Below are positions 9,977-22,792 of a stretch of 64,000 nt of DNA, piece after piece. Position 1 is the first letter of the stretch. Each line of letters starts with the position of its first letter. The stretch is taken from positions 744,001 through 808,000 of the forward strand of contig JAXBDG010000016.1 of NCBI GenBank assembly GCA_036320915.1, written 5' to 3'. The position numbers and the translations under genes are program-made. This stretch comes from Linnemannia elongata. Taxonomy: Eukaryota; Mortierellomycota; Mortierellomycetes; Mortierellales; Mortierellaceae. The notes under the pieces were generated by a model. The model did not search any database, was not told the DNA's origin, and saw nothing but the letters and a program-made list of their open reading frames with translations.

Positions 9977-12900
9977 TTAGTACCACAACTCCTTGAGCTG
10001 CTTATTGACGACCATAGGCTTGGTGACAAAGAGAACAACGACCAGCGCAACAATAGTGAGCATCAACTGGGATTTCGAAAAGTCCTCGTTCAGGATATCA
10101 AAAGTCTTGGAGGGTGCATGGCGGGTCACAAACACATCCTGTCCAAACGCAACAACAACCGTCGTCGACTCCAAGAGTGTTGGCGAAGTGACAATCTTCT
10201 TGACGTTGGCAACCTCCAAGTTGTAGGAGAGGTACAAACGTGCGTCATCGGGGATGGGGCTGTAAGGGATCAACATCTCCTCCTTCTCCATCGCGGTGGG
10301 TGCGCCGGTGGGGCGACGAGGGTCCAAGTAGCGCTGGTTGATCGCCATAATTGAGTGGCGAGAGAGTCCAAAGAGGATGTCCTTGGCAGAGATTCCGGCC
10401 TTAGTCGTCGTCACACCAATGGCGCTAGCGGCCTGCGAGAAGGGGAAAGACTGGGCAATCACATGAGGTTTTTCAGCAGTGAACGACGAGAAGGTGTCGC
10501 TGTAGGAGGTAAAAGAATAGATAATGACAGTTAGTCTTCAGTTCTTGTATAGAAGGTTGCTGACGAAAAGTAAAAAGAATACCAAAAGTCTTACCTCTTG
10601 GTGCGCTGGTTGCGGAGGTTGCTCTCGTACAACTCCAGGGAAACAGCCTGGAAGCCCTTGGCAGAGGTCGAAGTCTCACCCTCAGACCAGAAGGTGTAGA
10701 CGACGTTGTTCTCGAACTGGGTAGCCAAAACTTTGTGCTCAGCACCAACGTTCTCGTGCGTGGCCTGGTAGAGGATGCTACCCTTGACAGTGTCGATCAA
10801 GTAGACAGTGATGTAAGGAGCCATACCGTTCTTAGGGGTCTTGTTGGCAGTGACGACAGTGGCATAGTTGGGGTTCTGGTACTTGTAGAGGACACCACGG
10901 TCACCGAGGACACGACCCAAGGATGCCATGACCTCGTACGAGGGTTTCTCGGCAAGAGCAACAATCTCCTCGCCATCAGGGAAAGGAACAGTCCAGGTGG
11001 GCTCGACATCCATGCGGTCAGTTTCGGCAGAGACGATGGCCTTGTATCCGCTGACCTTTTTGCCTCCGATCTTGTTCTCCAAAGTAAAGTACAGGTCCTC
11101 TGACAGGGCCTTGAACGCCTGCTCGACAGGTTCAGTAGTGGGGAAGGTGGTGATGTGCATACGGTCATCGACCAAGCACAAGACCTGAGTCTTCTCATCG
11201 GGATCCTCGATGGGAAGTTTGAAGGCGCTCAAGTATCCAGCAGGAATCCAGGAGGCGGAGGGGAAGAAAAAGTTTCCTGACTCGTGATCCTTTCCAGTCA
11301 AAGCGTTGATGCGGTACATGCGAACAACCTTGTTGTGCTAGAGGATGGTGGAAATATTTCGAAGCAGCGCCATGTTAGTATTCTGTGTGGTTGCTGTTAA
11401 ATGCTTCCTGAAAAAAAGAAACGAGGCAAAGTCATTGAACTTACACCGCCATCTTCGGTCTGGGCAATGACAGCGAGAACGGGAGGGAGACGGACGTTGG
11501 CGTGGCGGATGATGACCAAGTTCTTGATATCGTGACCCATGGAGAAGAATCGGCTCCAGATGATCTGGCCCTTGTTGGCAGAGTCGACAGCAACAATCTT
11601 GCCCTTCTCAGTGCTGAAAATCAAGATCTTGCGAAGACCAAACTGGTCACGGTAAAGGGGCTGAATGGTGTTGTTGACACCGATCTGGACTTCGGAGTAA
11701 GGGACGGCGACGGGGGCCTTAGTGAACAGCGACGAGGGGTTGGCATAGGACAAGATGAAGGCGGGAAGATCCTTCAGCTGATGGACGTGGGAGGTCAAAC
11801 GCTCCATGTAGTGGGCGACAATCGACTCGTTCTTGGCCGACTTAACATGTCCAGCCTCGTTGACGTCCTGAGTCCAGAGCTTGCGCTCAGGGAGATCGAC
11901 AATTTCAACATCCTTAGCATAGGCCAAGGACTCCTCACGATACCAGCTTTCAGACTCGACATCGGAAAAGGCGTGGAAGGAACCGTCCATGGTTGAGAAA
12001 TAGATACGGGTCTGGACACCCTGACCCTTGGTGTACTGTTCAAGAGAGGCAAAGGTAAAGTGCGCAAACTTGTCAAAATCCAGAGGAATTACCTGCTCGA
12101 GGGTAACCTTGCGCTCCTTGGCATTGACTACCTCCAGAACAGCAAAATCGGGATCGTTTCTGTAAGCTCTCAAGACAGCGACCTCCTCTGTCCCTGGAAT
12201 GATTGTGGCAGACCAGGAGGAGAATCCAGTGCGCTCGCCAAAGTCGTAAACAATCTCCGCCTTTCCGTTCGACTGGTCAATCTCCAAAAGAACGGCCGCC
12301 TTGGCGTCGTTGTACTCTCCCACAGTACCAGCAAGCAAGAACTGAGTGTGACCTTCGGGCAAGCTGAGGTCAACAAAGCTCAAAGGAGCCTGCAACTGCT
12401 CAAAGGCTGGAACATGAGAGATAAGAACCTATGTGAATGATGCGTGCATGAAATATCGAGTGACCTGGGTAAGTAACATCGTGGAGTGCACCTTTTAAAG
12501 GCTATTCCAAAGTCAAAAATAATGAACAACAACTAACCTTCAAAGTAGTCTGAGTGGTCTTGTCAGTTCCGAGGTGGAGGATCTTCAAGTAGTCCTGCTC
12601 CAACCAGGCAACATAGCCATTCTTGAGGGGCGATCCGCCTCCAAGAGTCAAAACATCCTCAACCTTGTCGATCTTGGATTTGATGTTGAAAGTCTTGATG
12701 TGCTTGCCGGTGGCAGATTCCAATGCGACAACCTCGAGGGAGAAGGCAGCGATCCCGCGCTGAAGACCCAAAACATAGACAACATCCTCAGCGCCAGTGA
12801 ATCCGTTAGCCTCCACGACCGAGAAGTAGGTGGTAGGAGAGCCAGCCTCAGTCTTCCACTGCCAAATCTGGGCTCCAGTCTTGCTGTTCAACTTGCGGAC

Positions 12901-13720
12901 ATTAGCGCCCTCGTTCAGAATGATCAAGTTTCCATCCTCCTTGGTCGAAGTCACAGCCTGGCCAAACTCCGACGAGCCTTCGCCTGCGGGGGAAAAGTCC
13001 CAGTGAGGCTGTCCAGTCTTGGAGTCCAGAAGGCGAACATGGAAATCCTTGGTTCCTGTCAATGAAATGACATCTATTGCAGAGAAGGGTAGAAGGCATG
13101 TTGGTTAGTTATACAATTGTACTGATCAGGGCTTCAATTGACTATCGTAACTAAGATAGATGGCTTACTTCCGGCAAGAGCACGAATGGCATGGACGGGC
13201 TCGTCCTCGCGGAGCACCTGGCGCCAGACTAGTGTTACAAGTTAAGGATGAGCAGCAAAGTGTCAGTAAAGGTATATTCCTGCAACAAGTGAGTCTGATC
13301 AATTTTAGGATGTTCGCGTTCATCGATCCAGAAGTCAGTCGCGGCCCTTACGGAGTTCTCCTGACTTTGTCTTGATCGAAGCAACAACGTTCTTATCGGT
13401 TGCAACATAGATTGAGTTCGATCCGCGCACGGTACGGGCGTTTGCAGCCATATGTGGGGTTCCAATCCATCTGTGGTGCCTGCGTTGACGGACAAAAGTT
13501 GCGAAAAAGTTGTTGCGTTAGATGATGAGAGAAGGGTTGCCAACCCACTTTGGTCAGAGTTGGTTCATCGCGACAAGAGGAAGAGAGGTGACAAGTACCA
13601 GTCGATGACGCCGGCTTGGGACTCAACGAGGGCCGAGACGGTTGTAGCAGTGAGGGCGAGCAAGATGGTCCAGAGGGCGACCGACCAGATGGCGAGTCCC
13701 CTTGGTGGTGATGGGGCCAT
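9977..13720 (-). CDS. EMC1: ER membrane protein complex subunit 1
   Basis: Seven exons join in frame: 13720-13599, 13479-13352, 13228-13169, 13073-12538, 12428-11445, 11337-10595 and 10499-9977, giving about 1031 aa. EMC1 is the large luminal subunit of the ER membrane complex, which inserts tail-anchored and multi-span proteins. Seen here: an N-terminal signal peptide (IWSVALWTILLALTATTVSA), a first beta-propeller with PQQ-like repeats (IYVATDKNVVASIKTKSGEL, VISLTGTKDFHVRLLDSKTG), a central region with RVLGDRGVLYKYQNPNYATV typical of the family, the DUF1620 end (ILFGLSRHSIMAINQRYLDP, EEMLIPYSPIPDD, LESTTVVVAFGQDVF), and one C-terminal transmembrane helix (LMLTIVALVVVLFVT) with a short cytosolic tail. 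Length and domain order match the family. Introns are 107-120 nt except where exon 3 is flanked by slightly shorter or longer ones. Confidence 0.95.
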
Positions 13721-14514
13721 GGTCCTGTGAGTTGAGTAGCGTGTTACTTTTTTTGTGAAATGATGCTTATCCGCTGTCTGTCGTCGTTCCTGGAGTGTCC
13801 CGTTTTGTGTGTCCTGATGGGCGAGTGTGCTTTTAAACAGACACTTGTGTTTGCTCGAGAAGAGTCGCGTTGAGCAGAGGACGTGATGAAATAAGAGAAA
13901 GGATGATGATGAAGTACAAAAAGTATTGTTCCTTGAACAGGCCAACCAGAGGTGTGAGAGACTTGCAAGTCCCCCGCGGTTACTTGACGCCCTAATCACG
14001 TCACCGAAGTGTGCAATAGTAGCGCCCCCTATAACCACAATTACTAAAATAGGAAAAAACTATGCCTACTATGCTCTTTTTGTTTGACTCACATCCTCCC
14101 CCTTGTCTGTTACCTTTCATTTGACCCCCTTCTGCCTACCATACCCAGTTGATCTGCGGAGCGCGGTATGTTGGACACCGTTTCTGCAAATTTTAGTCGA
14201 TGGCAAAGTGGTGGGTAGGGCGAGAACGTGGGAATGGGTGTAGTGCCTGCGGTGCTAATATTAAGTACAATTATAGGCGGCGTCAGTGTAGTTATCGTCG
14301 GGTATGGCGGGTTCGTTAGGAGAGGCGATCTTATTGTAGCTTACGTGGTTGACTGTTCAGTCGGGCTCTATGTCTGATAAACTGGCAGCATTATCTCTTC
14401 TGTGGTTGTTGTGGGGAAAAATGGAGTCTTCGGGTTATGCATTAGCGGCGTTGTGATAGGAAATGTTGGAGGTAGAGTCTTGACTGCATGTGTGAGCGTG
14501 ACTGAAAAGTGAAA
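13721..14514. other. Intergenic upstream of EMC1
   Basis: Promoter and leader of EMC1 on the reverse strand, then AT-mixed sequence. No gene, RNA or repeat that I can support. Confidence 0.5.
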
Positions 14515-15540
14515 TTAAACCAGCGATAGACGATACACGGTGTTTATGTAGGGCACGAAAGAAGAGGCAAGGAGCACTAAGCCTGCATAAAGTGATGGTG
14601 ACTCTTCGGTAGCGACACTTGTAGGGCATAGCTTGAGGGGTGAGCTTGATTGATCGGGAGCATCAATTGAGGGAGAGACCATAGGAATAGATGGTGACCA
14701 TTTAGTGGAGGCTAATGGAAGAGTGTCAAAAGCAAGCACCGTTGGCCAGATAAGTCGAGCAAATGCATAAGAATGGCATTGGAGTGTGAGCCTACAAATA
14801 TTACTACCCTGCGACGAGATACTGTGCAAGAAGATGAACGGGCTGTTCCTGACTGCTCTTGGATGTCCAGATGAGTATTGAAGGCTCAAGAGCATTTTGA
14901 AAGGCAGTAATTGCAACATTCCCATATTATCAGATAGTTTAAGAATATCATACCGCCGAGTTGGTTATCGGTCGTCTTTCCGCCAAGGTTTTAATCGAAA
15001 GTGTGAGGAAATTCTTGAGTTTAGTGATTCTGGGTGGGGGCATTACAATGTCGAAAGATTTCCAAAGAGAAACTCGGAGCGCTGCAAAGAATGTCTGGTG
15101 GTCGGGCTCGCAGATATAGAGGGAGCTGATCATAGTGACCAGGCACGTTGTAAGCGAAGTACTCATCGCAGTTTTACTCGTTCTCACAGCCGCTGTCTTC
15201 GCTCAACAGCTGCCCTAGCCATCTTTGAGTCTTCGACCTCCATAGGGAAAATGCCCAATGTGTTGGTGAGAGATTTGACGTCGAAGTTGCAGTTGTACTT
15301 GCAGTCTGAGTGATCATCGTTGGTGGTTGCAAAATAATGAGGTCAACAAAAACGATGAAAATGTTGCTACTAGAGATGTACATACGGTTGAGCGCATCGA
15401 GACATGTTGGAGGTGACCAATATCAAGCCAGCGTTTATTAGCAAAACAGAAAGTAGCCAGTATGGACATGTGAGTCGATGGCAATTTAGGGGTCAGGCAG
15501 GTATGAATGTTGTTGAGTTCGTCCAAGGTTTGCGTAGCTA
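14515..15540 (-). pseudogene. Eroded remnant of an unidentified gene
   Basis: The reverse strand carries coding-like pieces in different frames. Examples: a short stretch with ATQTLDELNNIHTCLTPK near 15530, DCKYNCNFDVKSLTNTLG near 15300, and NCDEYFAYNVPGHYDQLP near 15160. A Ser/Pro-rich piece ends in a hydrophobic tail (SLYAGLVLLASSFVPYI) near 14560 and resembles a GPI-anchor signal. Stops (TGA near 15190, TAA near 15175) separate the pieces and I could not find introns that repair them. The cysteines and hydrophobic end suggest a former secreted, cell-surface protein. The link between the pieces is an inference. Confidence 0.3.
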
Positions 15541-15780
15541 AGGTTGAGTGACGCTAGTGTAGAATCCAAAAGCTGAGTGATGCTTGTGTATAATCGTGAC
15601 GGCCCACCTGAGATTCTCATTGATCTGCTCTGATGTTCACTCGGATGCTGTGGATCTTGTCAAGGAGCTGGTGGATAGGGCAAGGCAGTGGCAGAGTTAC
15701 TATACTGTAAGTGTGGTAATTGTTTATTTCGAATAGTTCTTGGAGGCATTGCACAAAGGTTATCTCTCTCCCTTGATGCA

Positions 15781-15831
15781 GATGTTGATACAGAATTTGA
15801 TACAGATGTTGATACAGATGTTGATACAGAG
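15781..15831 (+). repeat. Tandem 12 bp repeat
   Basis: Imperfect copies of GATGTTGATACA in a row; on the forward strand they translate as repeated DVDT. It lies in a short open frame (15688-15876) with no recognisable domain and no supported start. Confidence 0.6.
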
Positions 15832-15950
15832 TTACTACAGATGCTATTGGAGATATTGAGAGTTGTTACAGATTAATTTGTTGTTGATGCTGTATCACCA
15901 TTTCTTGTGATAGATGTCGATGATGGTATTAAGCGTTCACGGAGCGACCA

Positions 15951-18900
15951 TCACTCGGAGGAGAGTCGTGGAGACCCGTCGAGAGTATCTCCATCAAGAT
16001 TCCAGAGAAGAATGTGTCGAGATCCAACAACCACGACAAGAACTGGCGTGATCGTATAGCCATCCTTTTTCCACCTCGAGATCTCCGGGCTTTGCACGTA
16101 TTCGCGAAGCTGTTCTTGAGGAGAAGGTCCATTGCCACCTTTCGGTCCAGACAAAACCCATTCCTTGATGGTCTGACCAGCTCGAAACTTGTCATTCCTG
16201 AACTTCAGATCCAAGACCCCTGCGGCATCGGGAACTTCTGCGAGGACATTGGCCCTTTGCAGTCGCGATCCAGATCCAATCCTGATGTAGTCGATTTGGA
16301 TGGACTTCCATTCAAGAACGAGCAGCTGCTTTCGCAACGGAACCGATACCAACATGTCAATTTGACCTGGCGTCCCCGATGGCTATGGTAAAAATTTAGA
16401 GAGCAAATTACTAATCACTTTAAACAACGCTCGTTCATGACAAGGTAATAATCTATCTTTGCATACCTTGGTGATAGTCGTTTCGACGTCAACTTTCCGA
16501 AGGGATGGGTGAACATTGGCCAGGAGAGTGAAACGCAACGAGTTACAGTGATCCTCCTCCTTCTTTTTGAAATCATGTGCCCCAACATCGTGTTGTTGCA
16601 TGCCGCGGGCATACAACCCAAGGATTCTGTCGATGCTTCCGTCCTCGATAAGCGCCTTAAATCCACCTTCCACATCCTCCAGGTTTGCGTGATGTCTTTG
16701 AAGAATGGCACTCCCAAATCGTTCAGCAGCCACCAAGTTTGGAATCCGTAGTGCTTTCTTACCGAGACAAAATGTTAATCCACCAAAGTGCACCATGTAC
16801 GACAACCACGCCGCCTTGCTTCGGGCAAGTTCGCCAGCCTGGAAGTAGAAGAGCAAAAGGAGAGCTGTGTTAACTACCGATTTGAAGCACGGAAGACACC
16901 AGCTGCAATGACAACCTTTGGGTTATTTCCAACATTACCAGGCTGGCGAGAGTGAATGTCTGCCCAATGTTATCAAAAGGAATCGTTCTCTCTTCCACAT
17001 TCTTGCCTTGCTCGCCTCTGCTGAAGAGTCCCTCTTCAAGCAATCGTGCCGCCACTGGCGATGCTGCGAGAAGTCGCAGTGATGCTTCCGATACCTCGGA
17101 GTTGGTGACTGAGAGAGGATTTTCCATTGGCTTCCCCACGACTAGACGCTATAAACACAGATAAGGGGTAGCGTGTAGGTGAGCACACACAAGTGTCGAG
17201 CACAGATTCCATCCCAACATTAGCTTGTCAAGAAGACCCACCTGTAAGTACTTGAGGCATGTGTTGGTGTTATACGTCAAAGGTCCTTGTCCACTTGGAG
17301 CAAAGTTGAAGCCATTATAGTGATCCCTCATGATCTTCAAATGCTTCTTGGCTTCGGAGGCTGTCCCGCAGACTTTTTCTAGTGCCAGCGCAGCAGTGAC
17401 ATCTGCTTCCGTCAAGCCACAGAATCCAGCAAGCTCTGGTTCCCAGGACACGTACCGAGCCACGTTAAATCCAGACGTGTTGTCCACTAAAGATTGAGGT
17501 GAGACACCTGTGATGTAGCACTTTGAGATGCCACGGCCGAGACCACTCTTCACTGAAGCCCAAAATCCCTTCAACAAGCTGTCCGGGTCGGCCCCTCGCG
17601 GTGGTTTCCAGTGAACGCTGTCGACGGGGACGAGGTACTCATTGGTGTAGCTGTCATACTCGTCCGCCATGAGATAAATCTAATCGTAAGAAGAGAGACA
17701 GTTAGTTGCCATTCGAAGCCTACACGCACAAAAAAGCAAGGATGCCATTTAAACGTACTCCCTTGATCCTTGAGAGGGGGTCTTCGGGACTCTTGACACT
17801 GGCGAGTGTGTTGTGGACAACATTCACGCATGCTGTCAAACTTGCCGCGGCATTGTCCTTGATAAAATTCCCAATCAGATATTCAGTCGACATTCTGAGA
17901 TATGGTTCATAGGTCCTGTAGAACTGCATGATCGACTCGTTCAGCATCAGGTTCAGGTTGTGCTTAGCCTCACTCCTGTCCATGGATCGATCGAAAGCAG
18001 AAAAATCAAACTGCAAGACAAAGAATTGCCCTGGTGATACACGATTGTTTGTCACATGCTCATCGATAGCCAGGCCCTGCAAGTGAAACAAGAGGAGCTC
18101 GATAAGCATGCGAGAAGACATTTTGAGCAAGTGGAAAAGATTATTAAAGAGCAGAAATCACTTACCTCAAAGAGAGGTTTGTAGTCTGGAAGATGTTCAC
18201 GACCATGGAAATGCGCCAAGGTACTTAATGCAAGCGACTTGCCTGACCTGCGGGGACGAAGGAAGACAAGGGCTGGCTCGTCGAAAGACGCGAGGACCCT
18301 GATGAAGGCAGTCTTGTCAAAGAAACAATATTCAGGGCGTTGCCGCAATTCCTTGAAGTTGCTTACACCATGAGCAGGAAAGCTTTTGAACGCATCCTCC
18401 TTCCAGACAAGGTCCCCAGAGCGACGATTGTATTGAACGACATTCGGAGGGCTGCGCATGTAGCCTAGAGCAATGATGTAGTCAGTTGGCAAGCAGAGGC
18501 TACATATCGTTTTCAAGAATAAAGCAAGGACAACTATGATCACAAAGGCTTACTCGGAGGCCGGACAATCACTTGAGCCGTGTCCTTTTCGGCAAACCTG
18601 CCATGTAGAGAGCTCGTGGCACGAATTTCATCCCTCGCTCCGACAGTGACACCAGGCTCTGTGAATCCAACCCCTTCAGGCGCTCTGTATAGAGAGAGGG
18701 TGTCCGCGTCCTGCGGGAGGCGGCTAGGTTTTGCGAGCTTGATCTTCGTCTGGAGATCTGAAACTGTGTCGTTCTCCTCAATATCCACCTGAAAAGGGTC
18801 TCTGGTGCCATCGATCGCGCAAAGAACTTTGAGAGGGCGCGACTGAAGCTATTGGGTCCAAGCCAAAGAGAAATTAGTTCAATCTACTTGTGCATGAAAA

Positions 18901-19018
18901 GCGATGCCTGGATGAAATTGAGGGGAGAGGTGCCTACCTGAGGAAATCGAGGAGCTCTGAAGCGAGGTCCAGAGAGGGTACGGACGCCTCGCGCACGAAG
19001 TAGCCTAGCAGACAGCAT
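15951..19018 (-). CDS. Crinkler-type protein: CRN header, AAA-ATPase-like, PD-(D/E)XK nuclease
   Basis: Eight exons join in frame: 19018-18938, 18848-18554, 18464-18166, 18076-17759, 17679-17242, 17148-16939, 16838-16467 and 16382-15951 (814 aa). Exon 1 (27 aa) is Arg-rich without acidic residues (LSARLLRARGVRTLSGPRF) and looks like a mitochondrial presequence. Exon 2 is a ubiquitin-like CRN header: LKVLCAIDGTRDPFQVDI, ENDTVSDLQTKIK and DADTLSLYRAP. Exons 3-6 match the AAA-ATPase-like domain often followed by DUF1703: FFDKTAFIRVLASF, the P-loop variant LRPRRSGKSLALSTLA, and a Walker B-like FVLQFDFSAFD. The last exon has PD-(D/E)XK features, GQIDMLVSVP then LVLEWKSIQID (D...ExK). CRN proteins were first known from oomycetes and chytrids and are thought to act in host cells or in inter-microbial conflict. 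No secretion signal is seen. Confidence 0.85.
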
Positions 19019-19592
19019 TGGTGAATGTGTGAGCAAGGAAGAGATGGAGCGAGTGCAACACATTATCACATTATGTAAGTCTCGGCATTGCGCGAATGGC
19101 GTCCTCCGCCCTATTGTGTCGGATACGTCACAGAGAACACTTCGCATCGCAAATATAATCAACTTGCAACCTTTAAAGGAAAAGGGGACCCGGAACAATG
19201 GTTGCAAACGAGAACTGGTTTGTGCACGATCACATTATTGAACGGTCGACAAAAAAAACTTGTTGTCTTGTTCTTTGTTGACGTTGACGTTGATGATGTC
19301 GTTGTCGCCGTGACCATAGTTCTCAGGGGTGAGAGCTGTTAATGTGGGCAAGGCATCCTGTGCATGTTTCAGACTCAAAAAGAAGGGTCGATTTATCATC
19401 AACAACGTCCGCTTTTGTGCACACCTTTTCGGTGTATGGACCTTTCATCCTACGATTGTTCACAGCTTTTAGTCTTTGTTGTTTATACTCAGAATCAATT
19501 GTCGATTGCTGTTAAAAGTCGCCGGATTAAACATCTATCGACGTACATGATGATAAATGCTGCTCGCCCTTTCTCGAGTGAAGCGAGGGCAG

Positions 19593-19667
<75 letters not shown>

Positions 19668-20689
19668 GCAACAAACGCGACTCGATTCAGTCGACGTGCA
19701 TGAAACCAAAGGCACAAGGACAAACCAGGTCCAGATGCAAAATGCGGAAGCAGGCAATTAACAAAAGGGGAAGGGGAACCACGCATGTGTTGTCGAGCGC
19801 ACAGAAGGCGATTCAACAAAGGCATGCAGGAAGAAGATGCCTCATTTTTTCATTTTTATATTATTCTCTTAGCCCGTGAGGCATTGGGTCCCTCTGGGTT
19901 TGGTTTATTCCTTCTTTCCTTTTGAGAAGTATTTTTCTTTGGTATGGGTGCATTTGGTATGCGGGCTTGTTTATGCAGTAGCATTGGAGCGGTGAGGTAC
20001 AAAATCCAAGGCGTACAAGGGATGGTTACTTAGCCTTGTGAAGTGGGAAGGGAAAAGGTAAATAATTATGAAAATTCAGGGGGCACCGCATGTGAAGTGA
20101 GATGGCACTTGGCAGGTGGCAGGGATGGGAAGGAAGGAGGGAGGGAGGAAACAAGAAGAACAATCGACAGAAAGGCCTTTTGCGCATTGCCTTTTTGTCG
20201 CGAGTGTGATGAGTGAAAGATAGGGATAGCAGGTGAGGATGGACAAGTAAGCAATGGTTCGTTGAATAAATCAACAAAATAGAAAAGGAGAGCGAATAAA
20301 GATCATAAATCAATTATCCAGCCAGGGGATTAGAATTAATTCATTGGTCAGTATGTGAGAGATGGATTAGTAGCAGCAGAACAACAGGACGATCGATCAT
20401 GGACGGAACAAGAGACAAGAGAGACGAGGTACTCTGCAGCAGTAACAACGCGGGACAAAGGAAATGTGTGTGATTGTCCAAAATATGGAGGAAGGAAGGC
20501 AAGGGAGGTGGATTTGGACCTCATGGCACCCGTTTCTTCTTTTTCTTCTTCTAGAACAAGACAGTGTGAATGCTAACATGCATATACATCCTATGCATAC
20601 ACACAAACAAACCTCTTTTAGCTTGTTTGAGTGTAGTATGTAGTTTACACACACACGCACAGTGCGTGAACATGGTACCCCTTGTTTTC
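19019..20689. other. Intergenic region with an AAC microsatellite
   Basis: Upstream of the Crinkler gene. Holds the microsatellite at 19594-19668 and otherwise mixed sequence with A/G-rich stretches. Open frames are simple-sequence artefacts. Confidence 0.5.
19594..19668. repeat. (AAC)n microsatellite
   Basis: About 25 perfect units of AAC, interrupted by one AGC near the end. It is a likely length-variable marker. The poly-Asn (forward) and poly-Cys/Val (reverse) frames over it are not genes. Confidence 0.95.
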
Positions 20690-22792
20690 CCTCGTTTTTC
20701 CTTTTCCCTTTGTCTGTCACTCCCCTCCTCCTCCTCCTCCCCCCTCCACTTTTTTTTAAATTCTCCTTCCTCCCTTGTCCGCCTCGTTCGTTGTTTATTT
20801 CCTTTTTCTTTTTTTCATTTTTCTTTTTACTTTCCTGCTTCTTTCTCCTTTCACCGCTTCTTTTCGCCTTTGGAATATCCCTTGCTGTTGATCCTTCTTC
20901 CATCAACTACTCGCTCCACTCTTTCTCTCTCCCCTCAGTCTCTCCCTCCCAATTCCTGCCAACAGCAACACTCATTTCCTCTCATTCACAAACATACACT
21001 TCTCCCACTCATCTCTCAGTTCTCCCTTCAACATCCTCATTCGCGTCCTTCTTCACACTTACTGCCGGCTGTTCTCTCAACTCAACACGCTCTCTACTAC
21101 TCTGCTCCCTCCTCAGCAATTGAGAGCCATATCGAAGCACGCTCAATCACCCCTCTTTCATCGGTAGGTTCGTTATATCCAGCTGCTCTCAGGGGCGGAC
21201 AGGTACACATATATATATTCGTGCCAGGACAGAACCGGCAGCAGGGACATTCTCAACTCTCGTCTTTCACTTTCACACTATCTCTCCTACTTTGCTCGGC
21301 CATCGCAACCGTCCTCATCTTTTATCCTCAGATTACAATTGGTGAGAAATTAAGCAGCGAGAGTATCGGCGTGTACGTAAAAAGGTGTACTTGTAAGTGG
21401 GCGTGCTTGAGTAAGTGAGTGGCAGCAGAAAGAGGGGAGAGGAGGAAATAACACTGTTGCGAACAATTGACAGTAGATTATGGGGGGCGTGGGCATGTGT
21501 GTATGTGTGTAATGTGTATCTCGGCACTGCGTTGTAAGGATTCTACCCTCGGGAGTTAGGACAAACAGGAAGCCATGAATGCGACCACAAACAAATTGAC
21601 CGACAAGCAAACAAACAAACAAACAAACATTCACCCACACATGCACACACAAACACACTCCACCACATCAACAGACACCAGCAACCACTGAAGCTACTGC
21701 CTCCTCAATGCCTTCCTCCCACCCATGTTCACTTCACCTTCCATCTTAGTTATATATATTTATATGTGTGTAATGTATGCGCGAACGCGCTTGTGTGTCC
21801 AGTGCTCCCTTCTTCTCCAGCTCTTTGCCATCTGTCGATGGAATCGCACTTTTTTTCTTCTTCTTATTGTTCGATATTATCTGTATCATGTCCTGCTGTG
21901 CTCCGCAAGGCACAATGCAAGGATAAATTGCTGCGCGAACCCTTCTTTTGCTCATCAAGTCATGCATCTACATCCCGAGAGAAACAGAGGCAGGAGAATA
22001 TGAAAACGATAGACTGCTACCATATGCTCTCTTCCCTTGGCCATTGTCCTGCCTATCTTCTGGTTCATTCCAGCTATCATCTTACAACCCCCTTCCTATT
22101 TATGTGTATTGGTTTGTAGCACATCTCGCCCACTCTACTCGCCTCCACCTTTTTCCGCCATTTCTTCCTTTTATCGGGTTGACACCTCCCCTTTGCTGAC
22201 TGACTCCTGGATCCTTTAATGATTAAGAATGATATGGAAAGGGTCTAAACGAACGAGAATGAAGTGAGGACAAACAAGGACATTCGCGGTGAACGACACG
22301 ACCGAGGACTAACCAACGTGTATTCTCCTTTCTCTCTCATCCTCGTCTTTCCTCCTCCTCCACCTCTTCCTCTTCCTTGTATTAATCGTCCTCTGTTCAT
22401 TTCCTTCTTTCATTCCTCATTGTATTTCCTGCTCTCCCTCGTCTTCTTCCTCATTTCCTACGGAATCTGTGTGTCTATCTTTTTTGTTGCTCTCGTCCCT
22501 GCAATGCCTTAGATATTTGAACAGCTATCCTTAAACGTCTAAGGAGTAAAAACTGAAATCATCCTTTTATAGCACCTTTCCGGGAGCAAACAGGTCGTCT
22601 TTGTTCATTTCCCTTGACTCCTTGCCGAGGACCTACAGCACGTTGGGTTCATTTTCTGCCAGTTCTACCTTTTCAACTACACTCCTCTTTCATTCCTTGT
22701 CCCGCCCAAAACATTTAATTTCAGCCAACAACCAGTAGCGTCGCTTTTGTCTCCGCTCGAACCCAATAATCGTCCACCGTTGACCACAATCA
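20690..22792 (+). promoter_or_regulatory. Long pyrimidine-rich leader and promoter region of the RGS gene
   Basis: From about 20690 to 21165 the forward strand is almost pure C/T with scattered A, the usual look of a transcribed fungal leader. It ends in CATCG|GTAGGT, a possible donor of a leader intron. A second C/T-rich block lies at 22325-22500, and a TTTCAG acceptor-like site lies at 22720-22724 just before the RGS start codon at 22793. In-frame stops exclude coding use of the last part in the RGS frame (TGA at 22781). A long leader with an intron would be consistent with regulated translation, but this is inferred. Confidence 0.35.

Noticed and set aside
19364..19879. Frame with about 25 Asn, and reverse frames with poly-Cys or poly-Val
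   Set aside because: Products of the AAC microsatellite.
20570..21418. 282-codon forward frame
   Set aside because: Consists of C/T-rich simple sequence giving Ser/Leu/Phe/Pro repeats; better read as an mRNA leader.
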